Source of the DNA: UBA1258 sp963643225
Lineage (GTDB): Bacteria; Bacillota; Clostridia; Lachnospirales; Lachnospiraceae
Assembly: GCA_963643225.1 (NCBI GenBank)
Contig: CAVIIX010000008.1
Location: 1-64,000, forward strand
Direction of reading: 5' to 3'
Length of the DNA stretch: 64,000 nt
The notes beneath the pieces are model-generated. The model searched no databases, was not told where the DNA came from, and was given only the letters and a program-made list of their open reading frames with translations. Of the stretch, positions 8,316 through 17,296 are shown in pieces (the first letter of the stretch is position 1; every line of letters starts with the position of its first letter). The position numbers and the translations under genes are program-made.

Positions 8316-10325
8316 ATGGAATGGAGTTTTTTCTTGAATAAAAAAACAGCTTTAAAATTTGAATACAATAAAGAAGTAAAAAAGCAGCTTGAGCCCTATT
8401 CTGCCTGGATTTCAGAATATGAAAAGGCCTACTTTGGCACAGGCTTTACCTATGAAATTCTCACGATGGAATTCTTTTTAACAAAGGATTTCTTTTTTGA
8501 GTACGATAAAGACTTTTATATTTTCATAAATGATATGGGTGCATTACGTGCAGATGCCGCAGAATGCTTCGCTCATTTTTTTAACGAAAATCCCAATGCC
8601 GACATCATCTACCCAAATGAAGACTATTTAGCAGACGGCAAAAGAACGGCACCCTGGTATAAGCCCGACTTTTCCGAATACACTCTTTTAAGCTTTAATT
8701 ATATTAATAACGTCTTTGCCGTAAGAGGCGGATTTTTAAAGAAAATAATGCTTGACTGGGATAGTCAAAAGTGCCCTGTTGTAAACGCCTACGACTTTTT
8801 GTTAAAGGCTTCCATGTCAACAACCCCTTTTCATATTCCGGACTTTTTATTTACAAGCAGTAATCCTCCTTTACAAGGTTTTCTTTTTGGTAACGAGCCT
8901 GAATTTGACGAAGTTAAAAAGAATTATTTAATCCGTAAAAACATAAAGGCCCATATTGAAAGAGACCTTCACGGCGTTGCTCACATTATTTATGATTTAA
9001 AGCGCAAGCCGTTAATTTCGATTATCATTCCGTCAAAGGACAACCCGCACCTTATAAGGACATGCGTTGAGTCTATTAAAAAGCACGCAGGCGATGCCGA
9101 CTACGAGATAATCGTTGTCGACAACGGAAGCAATGCAGACAATCGCGCCAAATATACTGCACTTTCCAAGGAATTAAATTTTTCCTATAATTTTAAGCCT
9201 TTCATTTTTAATTTCTCTAAAATGTGTAACTGGGGCGCTGTCCTGTCCCGTGGCGAGCTTCTTTTGTTTTTAAATGACGATATCGAAGCAGTAACCGACA
9301 ACTTTTTAAATATCATGGCAGGTCAGGCCATGAATTTTAAAACAGGCTGCGTGGGAGCCAAGCTCATTTATCCTGACAGCAACATAATCCAGCACGCAGG
9401 CATTTTTAATTTATCTGTAGGTCCCGTCCACAGACTCCACGGTCTTTCAGACGACGACTTTTTATATTACGGTCACAACCGCTTTGACTACGAGCTTTTA
9501 GGCGTCACTGCTGCCTGTCTCATGGTGAAGCGCTCATTATTTTTTGAAATAAACGGCTTTGAAGAAAAGCTTGAAATTGCCTATAACGACGTGGATTTTT
9601 GCTTTAGCATCCATAAAAAAGGCTACAAAAACGTCATCCGTAATGATGTAACGCTAATTCATTATGAATCCTTAACCCGTGGTAACGACGATGCTCCAAA
9701 AAAAAGAGCACGTTTAGACAGCGAAAGAAATTTGCTTTACAGCCGCCATCCTGAATTTTCCCCAGAAAATACAGATAAGGACGTCTATGCAAAAATCGAC
9801 CCCTACTGTCACGGCACGGAAATCTGGATAAGAGATTCTGAATTTAAGACAGGTTACCCGTACCCCTGCGAAAGAAAGGACTGTTTTTCTGAATGTATGA
9901 AATTACAGGAAGTAACAAAATTTGCAGGGCATGAATTTAAATTAAAAAATTTATTAAACACAAAGAATTTTATTTTAGACACAAGCCGTGTAATGATTTC
10001 AATTGATAAAATAAGCTTTGAAGAGAAAAATCCTTACATATACGGCTGGAGTCTTTTAACAAAGCAGGATAATGCCTTCATTAAAAAATTTCTTTTATTA
10101 AAAAATGAGGAAGAAATGTATATTGCCACAAGCCTTCCTACTCTGAGACAGGACGTCTATGATTTAATTAAAGGGCAGAAAAACACCTACCTGGCAGGCT
10201 TAACCGTAAGGCTTAAGGAGGGTGCTCTTAGCCTTGGTCGCTACCAGATAGGCGTTGTGCTTGTAAACGAATTAACCCACCTTACCTATACGGATTATAC
10301 AGACAGGTTTTTAGAAATCAGGTAA
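8316..10325 (+). CDS. Family 2 glycosyltransferase with a truncated extra N-terminal GT-like module
   Basis: 669 residues, no membrane segment. Residues about 80-150 (YPNEDYL, APWYKPDFSE, FNYINN) match the back half of a GT2 domain, but the nucleotide-binding front half is missing. A complete GT2 domain follows from about residue 230: SIIIPSKDN, VVDNGS, a LNDDIE DxD-type metal/nucleotide site near 327, and NDVDFCF. These enzymes add sugars from NDP-sugars to cell-wall polysaccharide or surface glycan on the cytoplasmic face. It is followed four bases later by another multi-domain GT2 gene, so the two form an operon. There is no ribosome-binding site; see the promoter entry for a possible leaderless start. 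Confidence 0.85.
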   Translation: MEWSFFLNKKTALKFEYNKEVKKQLEPYSAWISEYEKAYFGTGFTYEILTMEFFLTKDFFFEYDKDFYIFINDMGALRADAAECFAHFFNENPNADIIYPNEDYLADGKRTAPWYKPDFSEYTLLSFNYINNVFAVRGGFLKKIMLDWDSQKCPVVNAYDFLLKASMSTTPFHIPDFLFTSSNPPLQGFLFGNEPEFDEVKKNYLIRKNIKAHIERDLHGVAHIIYDLKRKPLISIIIPSKDNPHLIRTCVESIKKHAGDADYEIIVVDNGSNADNRAKYTALSKELNFSYNFKPFIFNFSKMCNWGAVLSRGELLLFLNDDIEAVTDNFLNIMAGQAMNFKTGCVGAKLIYPDSNIIQHAGIFNLSVGPVHRLHGLSDDDFLYYGHNRFDYELLGVTAACLMVKRSLFFEINGFEEKLEIAYNDVDFCFSIHKKGYKNVIRNDVTLIHYESLTRGNDDAPKKRARLDSERNLLYSRHPEFSPENTDKDVYAKIDPYCHGTEIWIRDSEFKTGYPYPCERKDCFSECMKLQEVTKFAGHEFKLKNLLNTKNFILDTSRVMISIDKISFEEKNPYIYGWSLLTKQDNAFIKKFLLLKNEEEMYIATSLPTLRQDVYDLIKGQKNTYLAGLTVRLKEGALSLGRYQIGVVLVNELTHLTYTDYTDRFLEIR

Positions 10326-10329
10326 TTTA

Positions 10330-12297
10330 ATGTCAGAAAAAGATTATAAAAAAGAATACGAAAAATTAAAAAAGGAAAACACAAGGCTCACCGTAGCGCT
10401 TTCAGAGAAGGAATCGGAAATCAGCCTGTTAAAGGCTGATTTATGGCGCATTAAAAAATCACTTTTCTGGAAGATGCTTTTGCCCTTCAGAGTGGTGTTT
10501 ACTAAAGCCGGCAAGCTCATAAAGAGACTTAAGCGAATCGGAAGCCTGCGTGCCTTGTTAATCAAGCTAAAGCAGCGTCTTGGAGATTTAAGTGCAAGAA
10601 AGGATTACGGCACCAAATCCTTCCCGGATGAAGAGACGCGTGCAAAAGAAGCCGGCGAAAAATTCCCTGAGGATATCAAAATTTCGATTTTAGTGCCCTT
10701 ATACAACACGCCCCTTAACTTCCTTAAGGATATGGTAAATTCCGTTCTTTGGCAGACCTGTGGAAACTGGGAATTGTGTCTTGCAGACGGTTCCGACAAG
10801 GACCATGAATATGTGGGCAAATACTGTATTGAAGAAGCCAAAAGGGATAAAAGAATCATTTATAAAAAGCTTAAAAAAAACGAACGCATTTCTGGTAATA
10901 CCAATCAGTGTCTCAAGCTTGCAACCGGCAATTACATAGGTTTACTGGATCACGACGACATTCTGCATCCTTCAATAATTTATGAATACATGAAGGTCAT
11001 TACCGAAAGGAACGCAGATTATATATACTGTGACGAAGGCACCTTCCACGGAAAATCCATAAACAATTTTATCACTCTTCACTTTAAGCCTGACTACGCA
11101 ATCGACAACCTGCGTGCCAATAATTACATCTGCCACTTCAGTGTGTTTAAGAAGACGCTCATACCTGACGGCGAAGTGTTCCGTTCAAAATATGACGGAA
11201 GCCAGGACCATGACATGATTTTACGCCTTACGCACAACGCTGAAAACATAGTGCATGTACCAAAGCTTTTGTATTATTGGAGGAGCCACAAGGCAAGCGT
11301 AGCCTCGGATATAAGCGCCAAGCCCTACGCAATTGAAGCAGCAAAGGGTGCAGTTTCAGAAAGCCTTGAAAGAGACGGCTTTAAAAATTTTAAGGTGCTT
11401 TCAACTAGAGCCTTTGAGACAATTTTCAGGATTAAATATGATATTGACGAAGAGCCCCTGATTTCGATTTTAATTCCAAACCACAACCACAAGGACGACC
11501 TTCAGCGATGCATTAATTCAATTTTAGAAAAATCAACCTATGACAATTTTGAAATAATCGTAATTGAAAATAACAGTACCGAAAAAGAAATTTTTGATTA
11601 TTACGAAGCCTTAAAAGCAGACAGCAAAATAAAAATCGTCACCTACGAAGGTGCCTTTAATTATTCAAAGGTAAATAATTACGGCGAAAGCTTTGCCATG
11701 GGCGAATACCTGTTGCTCTTAAATAACGATACTGAAGTCATTACCCTAAACTGGCTTGAAGAAATGCTTATGTTTGCTGCAAGAAAGGATGTAGGCTGCG
11801 TAGGAGCCAAGCTTTACTACCCCGATAACACTATTCAGCATGCAGGCATAGTGCTTGGGCTTGGCGCCCACAGAAGCGCCGGCCACATCTTCTATAAATA
11901 TGAGGCAAAAGAAATAGGCTACATGGGTAAGCTTTGGTACGAACAGGACGTTTCGGCAGTTACAGGCGCCTGCCTCATGGTAAAGAAAAGCTTATACGAT
12001 GAAGTTAACGGCTTAGACGAAGACTTTGAAATTTCATTAAATGACGTGGATTTCTGTTTAAGACTTTTATATAAGGGATATTTAAATATATTCAATCCTT
12101 ACTGCGAGTTATACCATTACGAATCGGCTTCAAGAGGGTCTGATATAAACAGCGAAGACAAAGCAAAGGCCGAACGCTATCAGAGGGAATGTGATTTATT
12201 TAAAGAACGCCACAAAGAGATTTTAGAAAAAGGCGACCCGTATTATAACAAAAACTTCACTCTGGACAGAGCGGATTATACACTTAAAAAGCATTGA
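10330..12297 (+). CDS. Tandem-domain family 2 glycosyltransferase
   Basis: 655 residues. An N-terminal coiled coil (residues 1-45, Lys/Glu heptads) and a basic, partly hydrophobic stretch to about 90 may attach it to membrane or partners. Two GT2 domains follow. The first begins at SILVPLYNTP and has LLDHDDI as its DxD site near residue 217. The second begins at ISILIPNHNH and has LNNDTEV near 465 and NDVDFCL near 575. Tandem GT2 proteins of this design build rhamnan-like or other cell-wall polysaccharides, each domain adding one linkage; the sugar cannot be told. Coupled to the preceding GT2 gene. Repeat B1 follows its stop within 20 bases. Confidence 0.87.
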   Translation: MSEKDYKKEYEKLKKENTRLTVALSEKESEISLLKADLWRIKKSLFWKMLLPFRVVFTKAGKLIKRLKRIGSLRALLIKLKQRLGDLSARKDYGTKSFPDEETRAKEAGEKFPEDIKISILVPLYNTPLNFLKDMVNSVLWQTCGNWELCLADGSDKDHEYVGKYCIEEAKRDKRIIYKKLKKNERISGNTNQCLKLATGNYIGLLDHDDILHPSIIYEYMKVITERNADYIYCDEGTFHGKSINNFITLHFKPDYAIDNLRANNYICHFSVFKKTLIPDGEVFRSKYDGSQDHDMILRLTHNAENIVHVPKLLYYWRSHKASVASDISAKPYAIEAAKGAVSESLERDGFKNFKVLSTRAFETIFRIKYDIDEEPLISILIPNHNHKDDLQRCINSILEKSTYDNFEIIVIENNSTEKEIFDYYEALKADSKIKIVTYEGAFNYSKVNNYGESFAMGEYLLLLNNDTEVITLNWLEEMLMFAARKDVGCVGAKLYYPDNTIQHAGIVLGLGAHRSAGHIFYKYEAKEIGYMGKLWYEQDVSAVTGACLMVKKSLYDEVNGLDEDFEISLNDVDFCLRLLYKGYLNIFNPYCELYHYESASRGSDINSEDKAKAERYQRECDLFKERHKEILEKGDPYYNKNFTLDRADYTLKKH

Positions 12298-12317
12298 TAA
12301 TGCAACGCATAAAAATA

Positions 12318-12414
12318 AGCTTTGCTTGCGAAACTCTTACGCAAAGCGCGGTCTATAAGGCGACATATTCCTTACGTGCGAGTGCGCATCATTGGCACGT
12401 AGTGCCTTTTTAAA
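12318..12414 (+). repeat. Repeat family B, copy B1
   Basis: Contains the shared 18-base core GGCGACATATTCCTTACG at 12359-12376, a GCTTTGC/GCAAAGC stem on its left and a GGCAC-GTA-GTGCC hairpin followed by TTTTT on its right. It starts just after the GT2 stop codon, in the same orientation. Related copies are at 26984-27060, 39498-39562 and, partly, 17162-17184. Confidence 0.75.
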
Positions 12415-12455
12415 CCTATAGGGAATTGCAACGCAATTTCTATAGTTTTAAAAAA

Positions 12456-12479
12456 CCCGGCGGAAATTGTACCGCCGGG
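12456..12479. terminator. Bidirectional intrinsic terminator between GT2 operon and pfp
   Basis: CCCGGCGG and CCGCCGGG form a perfect 8-bp GC stem around an 8-base loop, with TTTTTAT on the + side and a T-run on the minus side. It serves both the convergent GT2 operon and pfp. Confidence 0.85.
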
Positions 12480-12496
12480 TTTTTATGTTACTTAGA

Positions 12497-14164
12497 TTAT
12501 TTTAATGTACCTTTTTCCAATGCTAAGGTTTTTGTAGTTAAGTCGCATACTTCAGCGGGTCCGTAGTACTGAATAGCACCAGGATATGTGAAGGCCGTTT
12601 CAACAGCCCATTCATCTCTGTGTGCTGCAAAATATTTGAATGGATTACCGTCAAGTTCTACTAAAGCCTTTCTGATAACGGGCTTATCTTCACCGTTTCT
12701 TCTTTCCATGTTCATCATCTTGGTGATGGGCATACCGCCTGCAACCCATTCTTCAGCAGGCTTTGAAAGGTTGGAAACCTTTGAAAGATAACCTGTGTAA
12801 CCATACTGAATAAGCATGAAGGCGTTGTAACCAAGTGAATAGCAGTAATCAGCATCGAAGTTTGAGGGGAATGCGCATCTTCCTTCGTAACCGAAGAAGT
12901 GATGAAGAGCAGAGAACTTACCCTTGTAGGTGCCTGCTGCTTTTCTCTTTGCAAGCTCATCCTTAACTAAGGCTGAGAATAATTTTTCTGATTCGATTAA
13001 GGATACCTGAACGTTACCGTGAGGATCTCTCTCTAAGAATAACTGCTGCTGGATGCCTGTAGGAAGAATAGCAAATACTTCAAAGGATTCCTTGGTAAGA
13101 CCCTTCTTAATGAATGCGTATTTGTCTTCCCAGGAAGGAAGTGCATTGAATTCTTCTGTCTTCTTGCCTGCAAGAAGCTCGTTGATTTCTTTAATAAGTA
13201 CTGAAAATTCAGGAATGAATTCAACAATACCTTCAGGAATAATAGCAACACCGAAGTTATTTTTGTTAGCTGCTCTCTTTTCTACAGAATCAGCGATGTA
13301 GGAAGCGATCGAAGAAAGAGACATTTTCTTGGCTGCTACCTCTTCACCGATAAGGCAGATGTTTGGCTGTGTCTCAAGAGCGCATTCAAGAGCTACGTGA
13401 GAAGCGGAACGACCCATAACCTTTACGAAGTGCCAGTATTTCTTGGCTGAATTAGCGTCTCTTTCGATGTTACCGATAAGTTCTGAATAGGTCTTGGTAG
13501 CTGTATCGAAGCCAAAAGAAGCCTCTATATCTTCATTCTTTAAGTCACCGTCGATAGTCTTAGGGCAGCCGATTACCTGAACGCCTGTGTTGTGAGAAGC
13601 CATGTATTCAGCAAGTACAGCCGCATTTGTGTTGGAATCGTCACCACCGATGATAACAATAGCAGTAAGACCGTGCTTTTTAGCAACTTCGGTTACTACC
13701 TTGAACTGGTCTTCCGTTTCAAGCTTTGTACGACCGGAACCGATGATATCGAAACCGCCTGTGTTTCTGTACTGATTAATAAAAGCATCGTCAAAGATTA
13801 CATAGTCATCTTCAAGTAAACCGCTCGGGCCGCCCTTGAAGCCGTAAAGTACGTTTTCTTTATCAGTAGCCTTTAATGCATCGTAGAGACCACATACAAC
13901 GTTGTGACCGCCGGGTGCCTGACCGCCTGAAAGGATAACACCTACAACCTGCTTCCTTGCTACAGATGTGTTAGTGCCCTTTTCAAATGTAATTTCGTTT
14001 TTACCGTAGGTATTTGGAAAAAGTGCCTTAATCTTGTCCTGGTCGGCTACGCTTTTGGTAGCAGCGCCATTCTTAACACAGATTTCTGAAATACCGTTTC
14101 TGAGCATTCCGGGAAGCTTGGGGGAATACTCATATCTTGCCTTCTGAAGTGGTGAAAGATTCAT
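12497..14164 (-). CDS. pfp: Pyrophosphate--fructose 6-phosphate 1-phosphotransferase
   Basis: 555 residues, the long form of PPi-dependent phosphofructokinase related to the plant beta subunit. It interconverts fructose 6-phosphate and fructose 1,6-bisphosphate using PPi in the cytoplasm. Visible: GVILSGGQAPGGHN near residue 75, IGGDDSNTNA near 175 (the GGDD signature of PPi rather than ATP use), PKTIDGDL with catalytic Asp near 203, and MGRSASHVALE near 250. AAGGAG lies upstream of the start. It stands alone between two terminator/remnant regions. PPi-PFK is common in fermenting Clostridia and saves ATP in glycolysis. Confidence 0.95.
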   Translation of the reverse strand: MNLSPLQKARYEYSPKLPGMLRNGISEICVKNGAATKSVADQDKIKALFPNTYGKNEITFEKGTNTSVARKQVVGVILSGGQAPGGHNVVCGLYDALKATDKENVLYGFKGGPSGLLEDDYVIFDDAFINQYRNTGGFDIIGSGRTKLETEDQFKVVTEVAKKHGLTAIVIIGGDDSNTNAAVLAEYMASHNTGVQVIGCPKTIDGDLKNEDIEASFGFDTATKTYSELIGNIERDANSAKKYWHFVKVMGRSASHVALECALETQPNICLIGEEVAAKKMSLSSIASYIADSVEKRAANKNNFGVAIIPEGIVEFIPEFSVLIKEINELLAGKKTEEFNALPSWEDKYAFIKKGLTKESFEVFAILPTGIQQQLFLERDPHGNVQVSLIESEKLFSALVKDELAKRKAAGTYKGKFSALHHFFGYEGRCAFPSNFDADYCYSLGYNAFMLIQYGYTGYLSKVSNLSKPAEEWVAGGMPITKMMNMERRNGEDKPVIRKALVELDGNPFKYFAAHRDEWAVETAFTYPGAIQYYGPAEVCDLTTKTLALEKGTLK

Positions 14165-14266
14165 GATTAAACTCCTTTATATAAATTAAATTATAAGCAT
14201 CATTGTTATGCTAATGTATTTTTTGTAAAAAGTAAAGAAAAATCGACTCATTTTGACAAAAAAATA

Positions 14267-14488
14267 TCAAACTGAATTGTTCTTAATCCACTGCCATACG
14301 TCGTCGACGCCTTCCCCTGTTTAGCATACATTAACATGATTTTGGCATTTTTATTTGATTTCCTTATATGTTCTTTTGCCTTCTCAATATCAAAATCAAA
14401 ATAAGGAAGAGTGTCGGTTTTACTGATGAATTACACGCCTGATGGCGTAAGGTCAGATTTTCTTGAATTTATCTTCTGCCTTAGTCAT
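14267..14488 (-). pseudogene. hypB: hypB remnant (hydrogenase/urease nickel-insertion GTPase, C-terminal part)
   Basis: Conceptual minus-strand translation gives AEDKFKK, a stop, PYAIRR, a frame change, FISKTDTLPYFDFDIEKAKE, then NAKIMLMYAK. A further frame change leads to GEGVDDVWQWIKNNSV and a stop at 14267. The SKTD (G4-type, N/SKxD) and LPYFDFD motifs are typical of HypB near its C-terminus. At least one stop and two frameshifts show it is dead. The GTP-binding P-loop part is absent. It fills most of the gap between pfp and the gltS-like gene. No other hyp or hydrogenase gene is in the window. Confidence 0.7.
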
Positions 14489-14491
14489 CTT

Positions 14492-15895
14492 TTAGCATTC
14501 AGGGTGATCTCTGTTAAAAGTGATTTTGTTTAAAAGCTTACTTCTAAATAATATTAAATTAAGTACAAGGAAAAATACCGCTAAAATTATGTATGTAAGT
14601 AAGGGCTTCGTGGGTGCTAGTGTAGCTAAAAACATCATGGGAAACCCTAAAATAATTGCAGGAAAATTCTGATAAACCATGTTATCTGAAGCAGGTGTCT
14701 TAAATTCAGGATCCAGCTCTCTTAATAAAATGATACCCGTGCTGGCTGTTCCCGTGTACATACCGTACATCATTAAAAACTGCTCTTCAGAATATTCAGG
14801 GAAAACCTTCCTTGCAATGAAAACATTGTAATAATATGTAGTTAAAGCACCTGCCACGCCTAAAATCAGCATGATGCCCCAATACTGCTTTAACACTTCA
14901 ATTCTGATGGCCGCAATACCCGCGCACACCATAATATCGAAAAAGAAATTCGAAATACGTGTCATTAAAAAGTCGTTTATGTATTCTCTTTTCATAAATT
15001 TAGATCTTTTAGAAAGAGTCAAAAGCTTTTTAACGATAACGGTTGCAAGCACACCGATAAGGAAGTTAAAGCCGTAAATAACGGATTTAAAACCCGGCAC
15101 CAGTTCACCCAAGCCTCTCATAATTAAATAGGCAATCAGGTAAGTGACGCCCACAAAGGCAAACTGTATCGTCATTTTATCCATGCTCTCCTGCATTGGA
15201 ACTTCACCCTCTGACTGTATTTCACGAAATTTCATAATTTCGTTTTCACTGGCCTTAACACAGGCAATCCCCTTTTTCTTTAAAATAAAGAGATGTATAA
15301 CACCGCCGATTGCTGCACTTAAAAAGCCTAAAGCCGCAATGGTGAGTCCAAAGCTTCTGCCGCCTTCAAAGCCAAATTCCGTTTCATAAATGTTACCGTA
15401 ATTAAGTGCCTGGCCTGTACCCTGCCCGTATCCGAAGGGAAGAAGCACGCCTGCTGCCGCAAAAAATCCCGGAATAATTTTGGCTGCTGCCAGTGTTATT
15501 GCAAAGCCCACAAGTGCCTGCATTAAATAATTGCATACCGTTGCTGTACCTGTATCAAAGATTTCGATCAAACGCTTTTTGTTACCCTTGTCACCGTTCT
15601 TTTTAAAGGCAGATGCAATGAAACCTAGTGCCAGACAGTGATAGGTTAAAATTTCAAGGCTTGTGATACCGTCTCCGCTAAATAAAGGCTCCGTAAAAAA
15701 TGTTCTGCCTGTCACAAGCTTATAGATTCCGGTAAAAATTAAAATCAGGGCGCCCCCAAGCACCGACGTTGGAATCAGAGAATCCTTTAAGGCAGGTATT
15801 TTTCTTTTTAAAGTGTGGCCCATTAACAGGCCTAAGAATAAAACCGCCAGTAAAATTACATTCCCCCATACACTAAAGTCCCAAAAATTCGACAT
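14492..15895 (-). CDS. GltS-like sodium/glutamate symporter family protein
   Basis: 467 residues with ten or more hydrophobic segments. Family features include the N-terminal GLLMGHTLKRKIP, LIPTSVLGG, and the paired-reentrant-loop style segment LPFGYGQGTGQALNYG, where glutamate carriers have a Gly-rich loop. The divergence there leaves the substrate open: glutamate or another organic anion coupled to Na+. It acts in the cytoplasmic membrane. Its start overlaps the end of the upstream acyltransferase gene by 23 bases, with GAGGG inside that gene, so the two are translationally coupled. Confidence 0.75.
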   Translation of the reverse strand: MSNFWDFSVWGNVILLAVLFLGLLMGHTLKRKIPALKDSLIPTSVLGGALILIFTGIYKLVTGRTFFTEPLFSGDGITSLEILTYHCLALGFIASAFKKNGDKGNKKRLIEIFDTGTATVCNYLMQALVGFAITLAAAKIIPGFFAAAGVLLPFGYGQGTGQALNYGNIYETEFGFEGGRSFGLTIAALGFLSAAIGGVIHLFILKKKGIACVKASENEIMKFREIQSEGEVPMQESMDKMTIQFAFVGVTYLIAYLIMRGLGELVPGFKSVIYGFNFLIGVLATVIVKKLLTLSKRSKFMKREYINDFLMTRISNFFFDIMVCAGIAAIRIEVLKQYWGIMLILGVAGALTTYYYNVFIARKVFPEYSEEQFLMMYGMYTGTASTGIILLRELDPEFKTPASDNMVYQNFPAIILGFPMMFLATLAPTKPLLTYIILAVFFLVLNLILFRSKLLNKITFNRDHPEC

Positions 15896-17084
15896 TTGCT
15901 TTACCCTCGCTTATGTTTTTGTATCTATGATAGAAATTTACGTACTTAAGTGCGTTAAATCTTTCATCACCCTTTAGCTGATAGACGTCCTTGCCGCTGT
16001 AAATGTTTACCTTGTTTTTACCAAGCACCGTAACGGCACGTATTGCGTCAAAGGAAAAGAAAAAGTTTTCATGATTGCCACCGGTTACCTCGATACGGTT
16101 TCCGTATAATTCTACCAGTGCATTTTCCCATATAAGTTCCTTTCTTTTGTAGACAATTACTTTATAAAAGCCTGCTTTATCAACGTATACAGGCTCATTG
16201 ACCATCGAGGTCAAATCAATAGAATTTAAATATTTTTCCTGTGCCTTCACCCAGTCAAGGACGAATTTATAAGGGAATTCAAAGCTCACACCCTTAAGCT
16301 CCTTGGTGGGTAAATATTTTATTTTCTTATTGCACCTTTTACAGCTTATTATGTCTTTATCACTCTCAAACTCCGAAAGGCCGCAGTCCGGACAGTAATA
16401 AACCGTACGCTCCAGAAATTCCGCAAGACGTTCATGCTTATATTCCCCGTCTGCACAGGCTTCGTTAACGTAGAGTTCGTCAATTATAAGCTTTATAAAA
16501 GCTTCCCTGCTTAAGCTTCTGTATTCTTCAGGCTCGATTACCCTTGAAACCCCTGCCTTCATAGAGCCCTTTCTCACCACGTCACTCCAGCGGGGCTGAA
16601 TGCCGTAACCGCCTTCGATTTTGAAAATGGCGATGGGCAGATTGAGCTTTTTAGCCATAGAGACGATAGCAGGATTAATGTAGGTAGTCTCTCCAGAATA
16701 CGTACGCTGTCCTTCGGGCGCTATGGCGATTGTGCCCCCTTCTTTTGCTACCTGCAAAAGATTTTTAAGGGCATTTAAATCCGTTGTCTGTTTTTTAATG
16801 GGAATTGGTGCCACCGAAAAGGTCAAAAGGGTTGAAAGAAATTTCCCAATTGAAAATATGTCTTCCGTCGCAAGAAAATAAATCGGACACTTAAAGGCCA
16901 TGCCCAAAAAGAACTGATCAAAGGCAGTCTGATGATTGAATAAAATCAGATACTGCCGGTTTTTTGAATCTTCAAATTTTGTAACCTCTATACCGTATTT
17001 TCGCCTTGTATATGGGCCTAAGAAAAGCTCAGACACCTTCGTAAAAAAGACGTGACGTTTCTTTATCCACGTTTTGTTTTTCAT
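15873..17084 (-). CDS. PlsC-like acyltransferase fused to a zinc-ribbon C-terminal domain
   Basis: 403 residues. The N-terminal ~200 residues are a lysophospholipid acyltransferase domain: the catalytic HX4D motif appears as NHQTAFDQF near residue 50, and the acceptor-binding motif as APEGQRTYSGE near 122. Such enzymes move an acyl chain from acyl-ACP or acyl-CoA to a lipid acceptor at the membrane. From about 233 there is a zinc ribbon (CPDCG ... CKRC), then a beta-rich ~150-residue domain resembling PH/GRAM-like sheets. Fusion of PlsC with a zinc ribbon is unusual relative to the ~200-residue standard enzyme. The acceptor is unknown. Coupled to the downstream GltS-like gene. Confidence 0.75.
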   Translation of the reverse strand: MKNKTWIKKRHVFFTKVSELFLGPYTRRKYGIEVTKFEDSKNRQYLILFNHQTAFDQFFLGMAFKCPIYFLATEDIFSIGKFLSTLLTFSVAPIPIKKQTTDLNALKNLLQVAKEGGTIAIAPEGQRTYSGETTYINPAIVSMAKKLNLPIAIFKIEGGYGIQPRWSDVVRKGSMKAGVSRVIEPEEYRSLSREAFIKLIIDELYVNEACADGEYKHERLAEFLERTVYYCPDCGLSEFESDKDIISCKRCNKKIKYLPTKELKGVSFEFPYKFVLDWVKAQEKYLNSIDLTSMVNEPVYVDKAGFYKVIVYKRKELIWENALVELYGNRIEVTGGNHENFFFSFDAIRAVTVLGKNKVNIYSGKDVYQLKGDERFNALKYVNFYHRYKNISEGKANVEFLGL

Positions 17085-17161
17085 AGCCCTGCCCCAAATT
17101 ATATCATTTCACTCAAAGGGTGCTGTTCCGTAAGCACCTATATATACGCACTTTCGTAAAA

Positions 17162-17184
17162 ACATATACCTTACGCGCGAGTGC
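17162..17184 (+). repeat. Repeat family B, partial copy B4
   Basis: ACATATACCTTACGCGCGAGTGC matches the core of family B with one change. The flanking hairpins are lost, although an AGGGTGCT/AGCACCT stem lies just upstream at about 17117-17140. It sits between two minus-strand genes. Confidence 0.5.
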
Positions 17185-17296
17185 ACAGCACTAGCCCTGC
17201 AACGGTTACCCGCTTAAAGGCCATATTGACACATTAATTATACACTTTGACTTATGCCTTGTACAGAATGCAAAGCATCCAAAAAATTATGACTCT

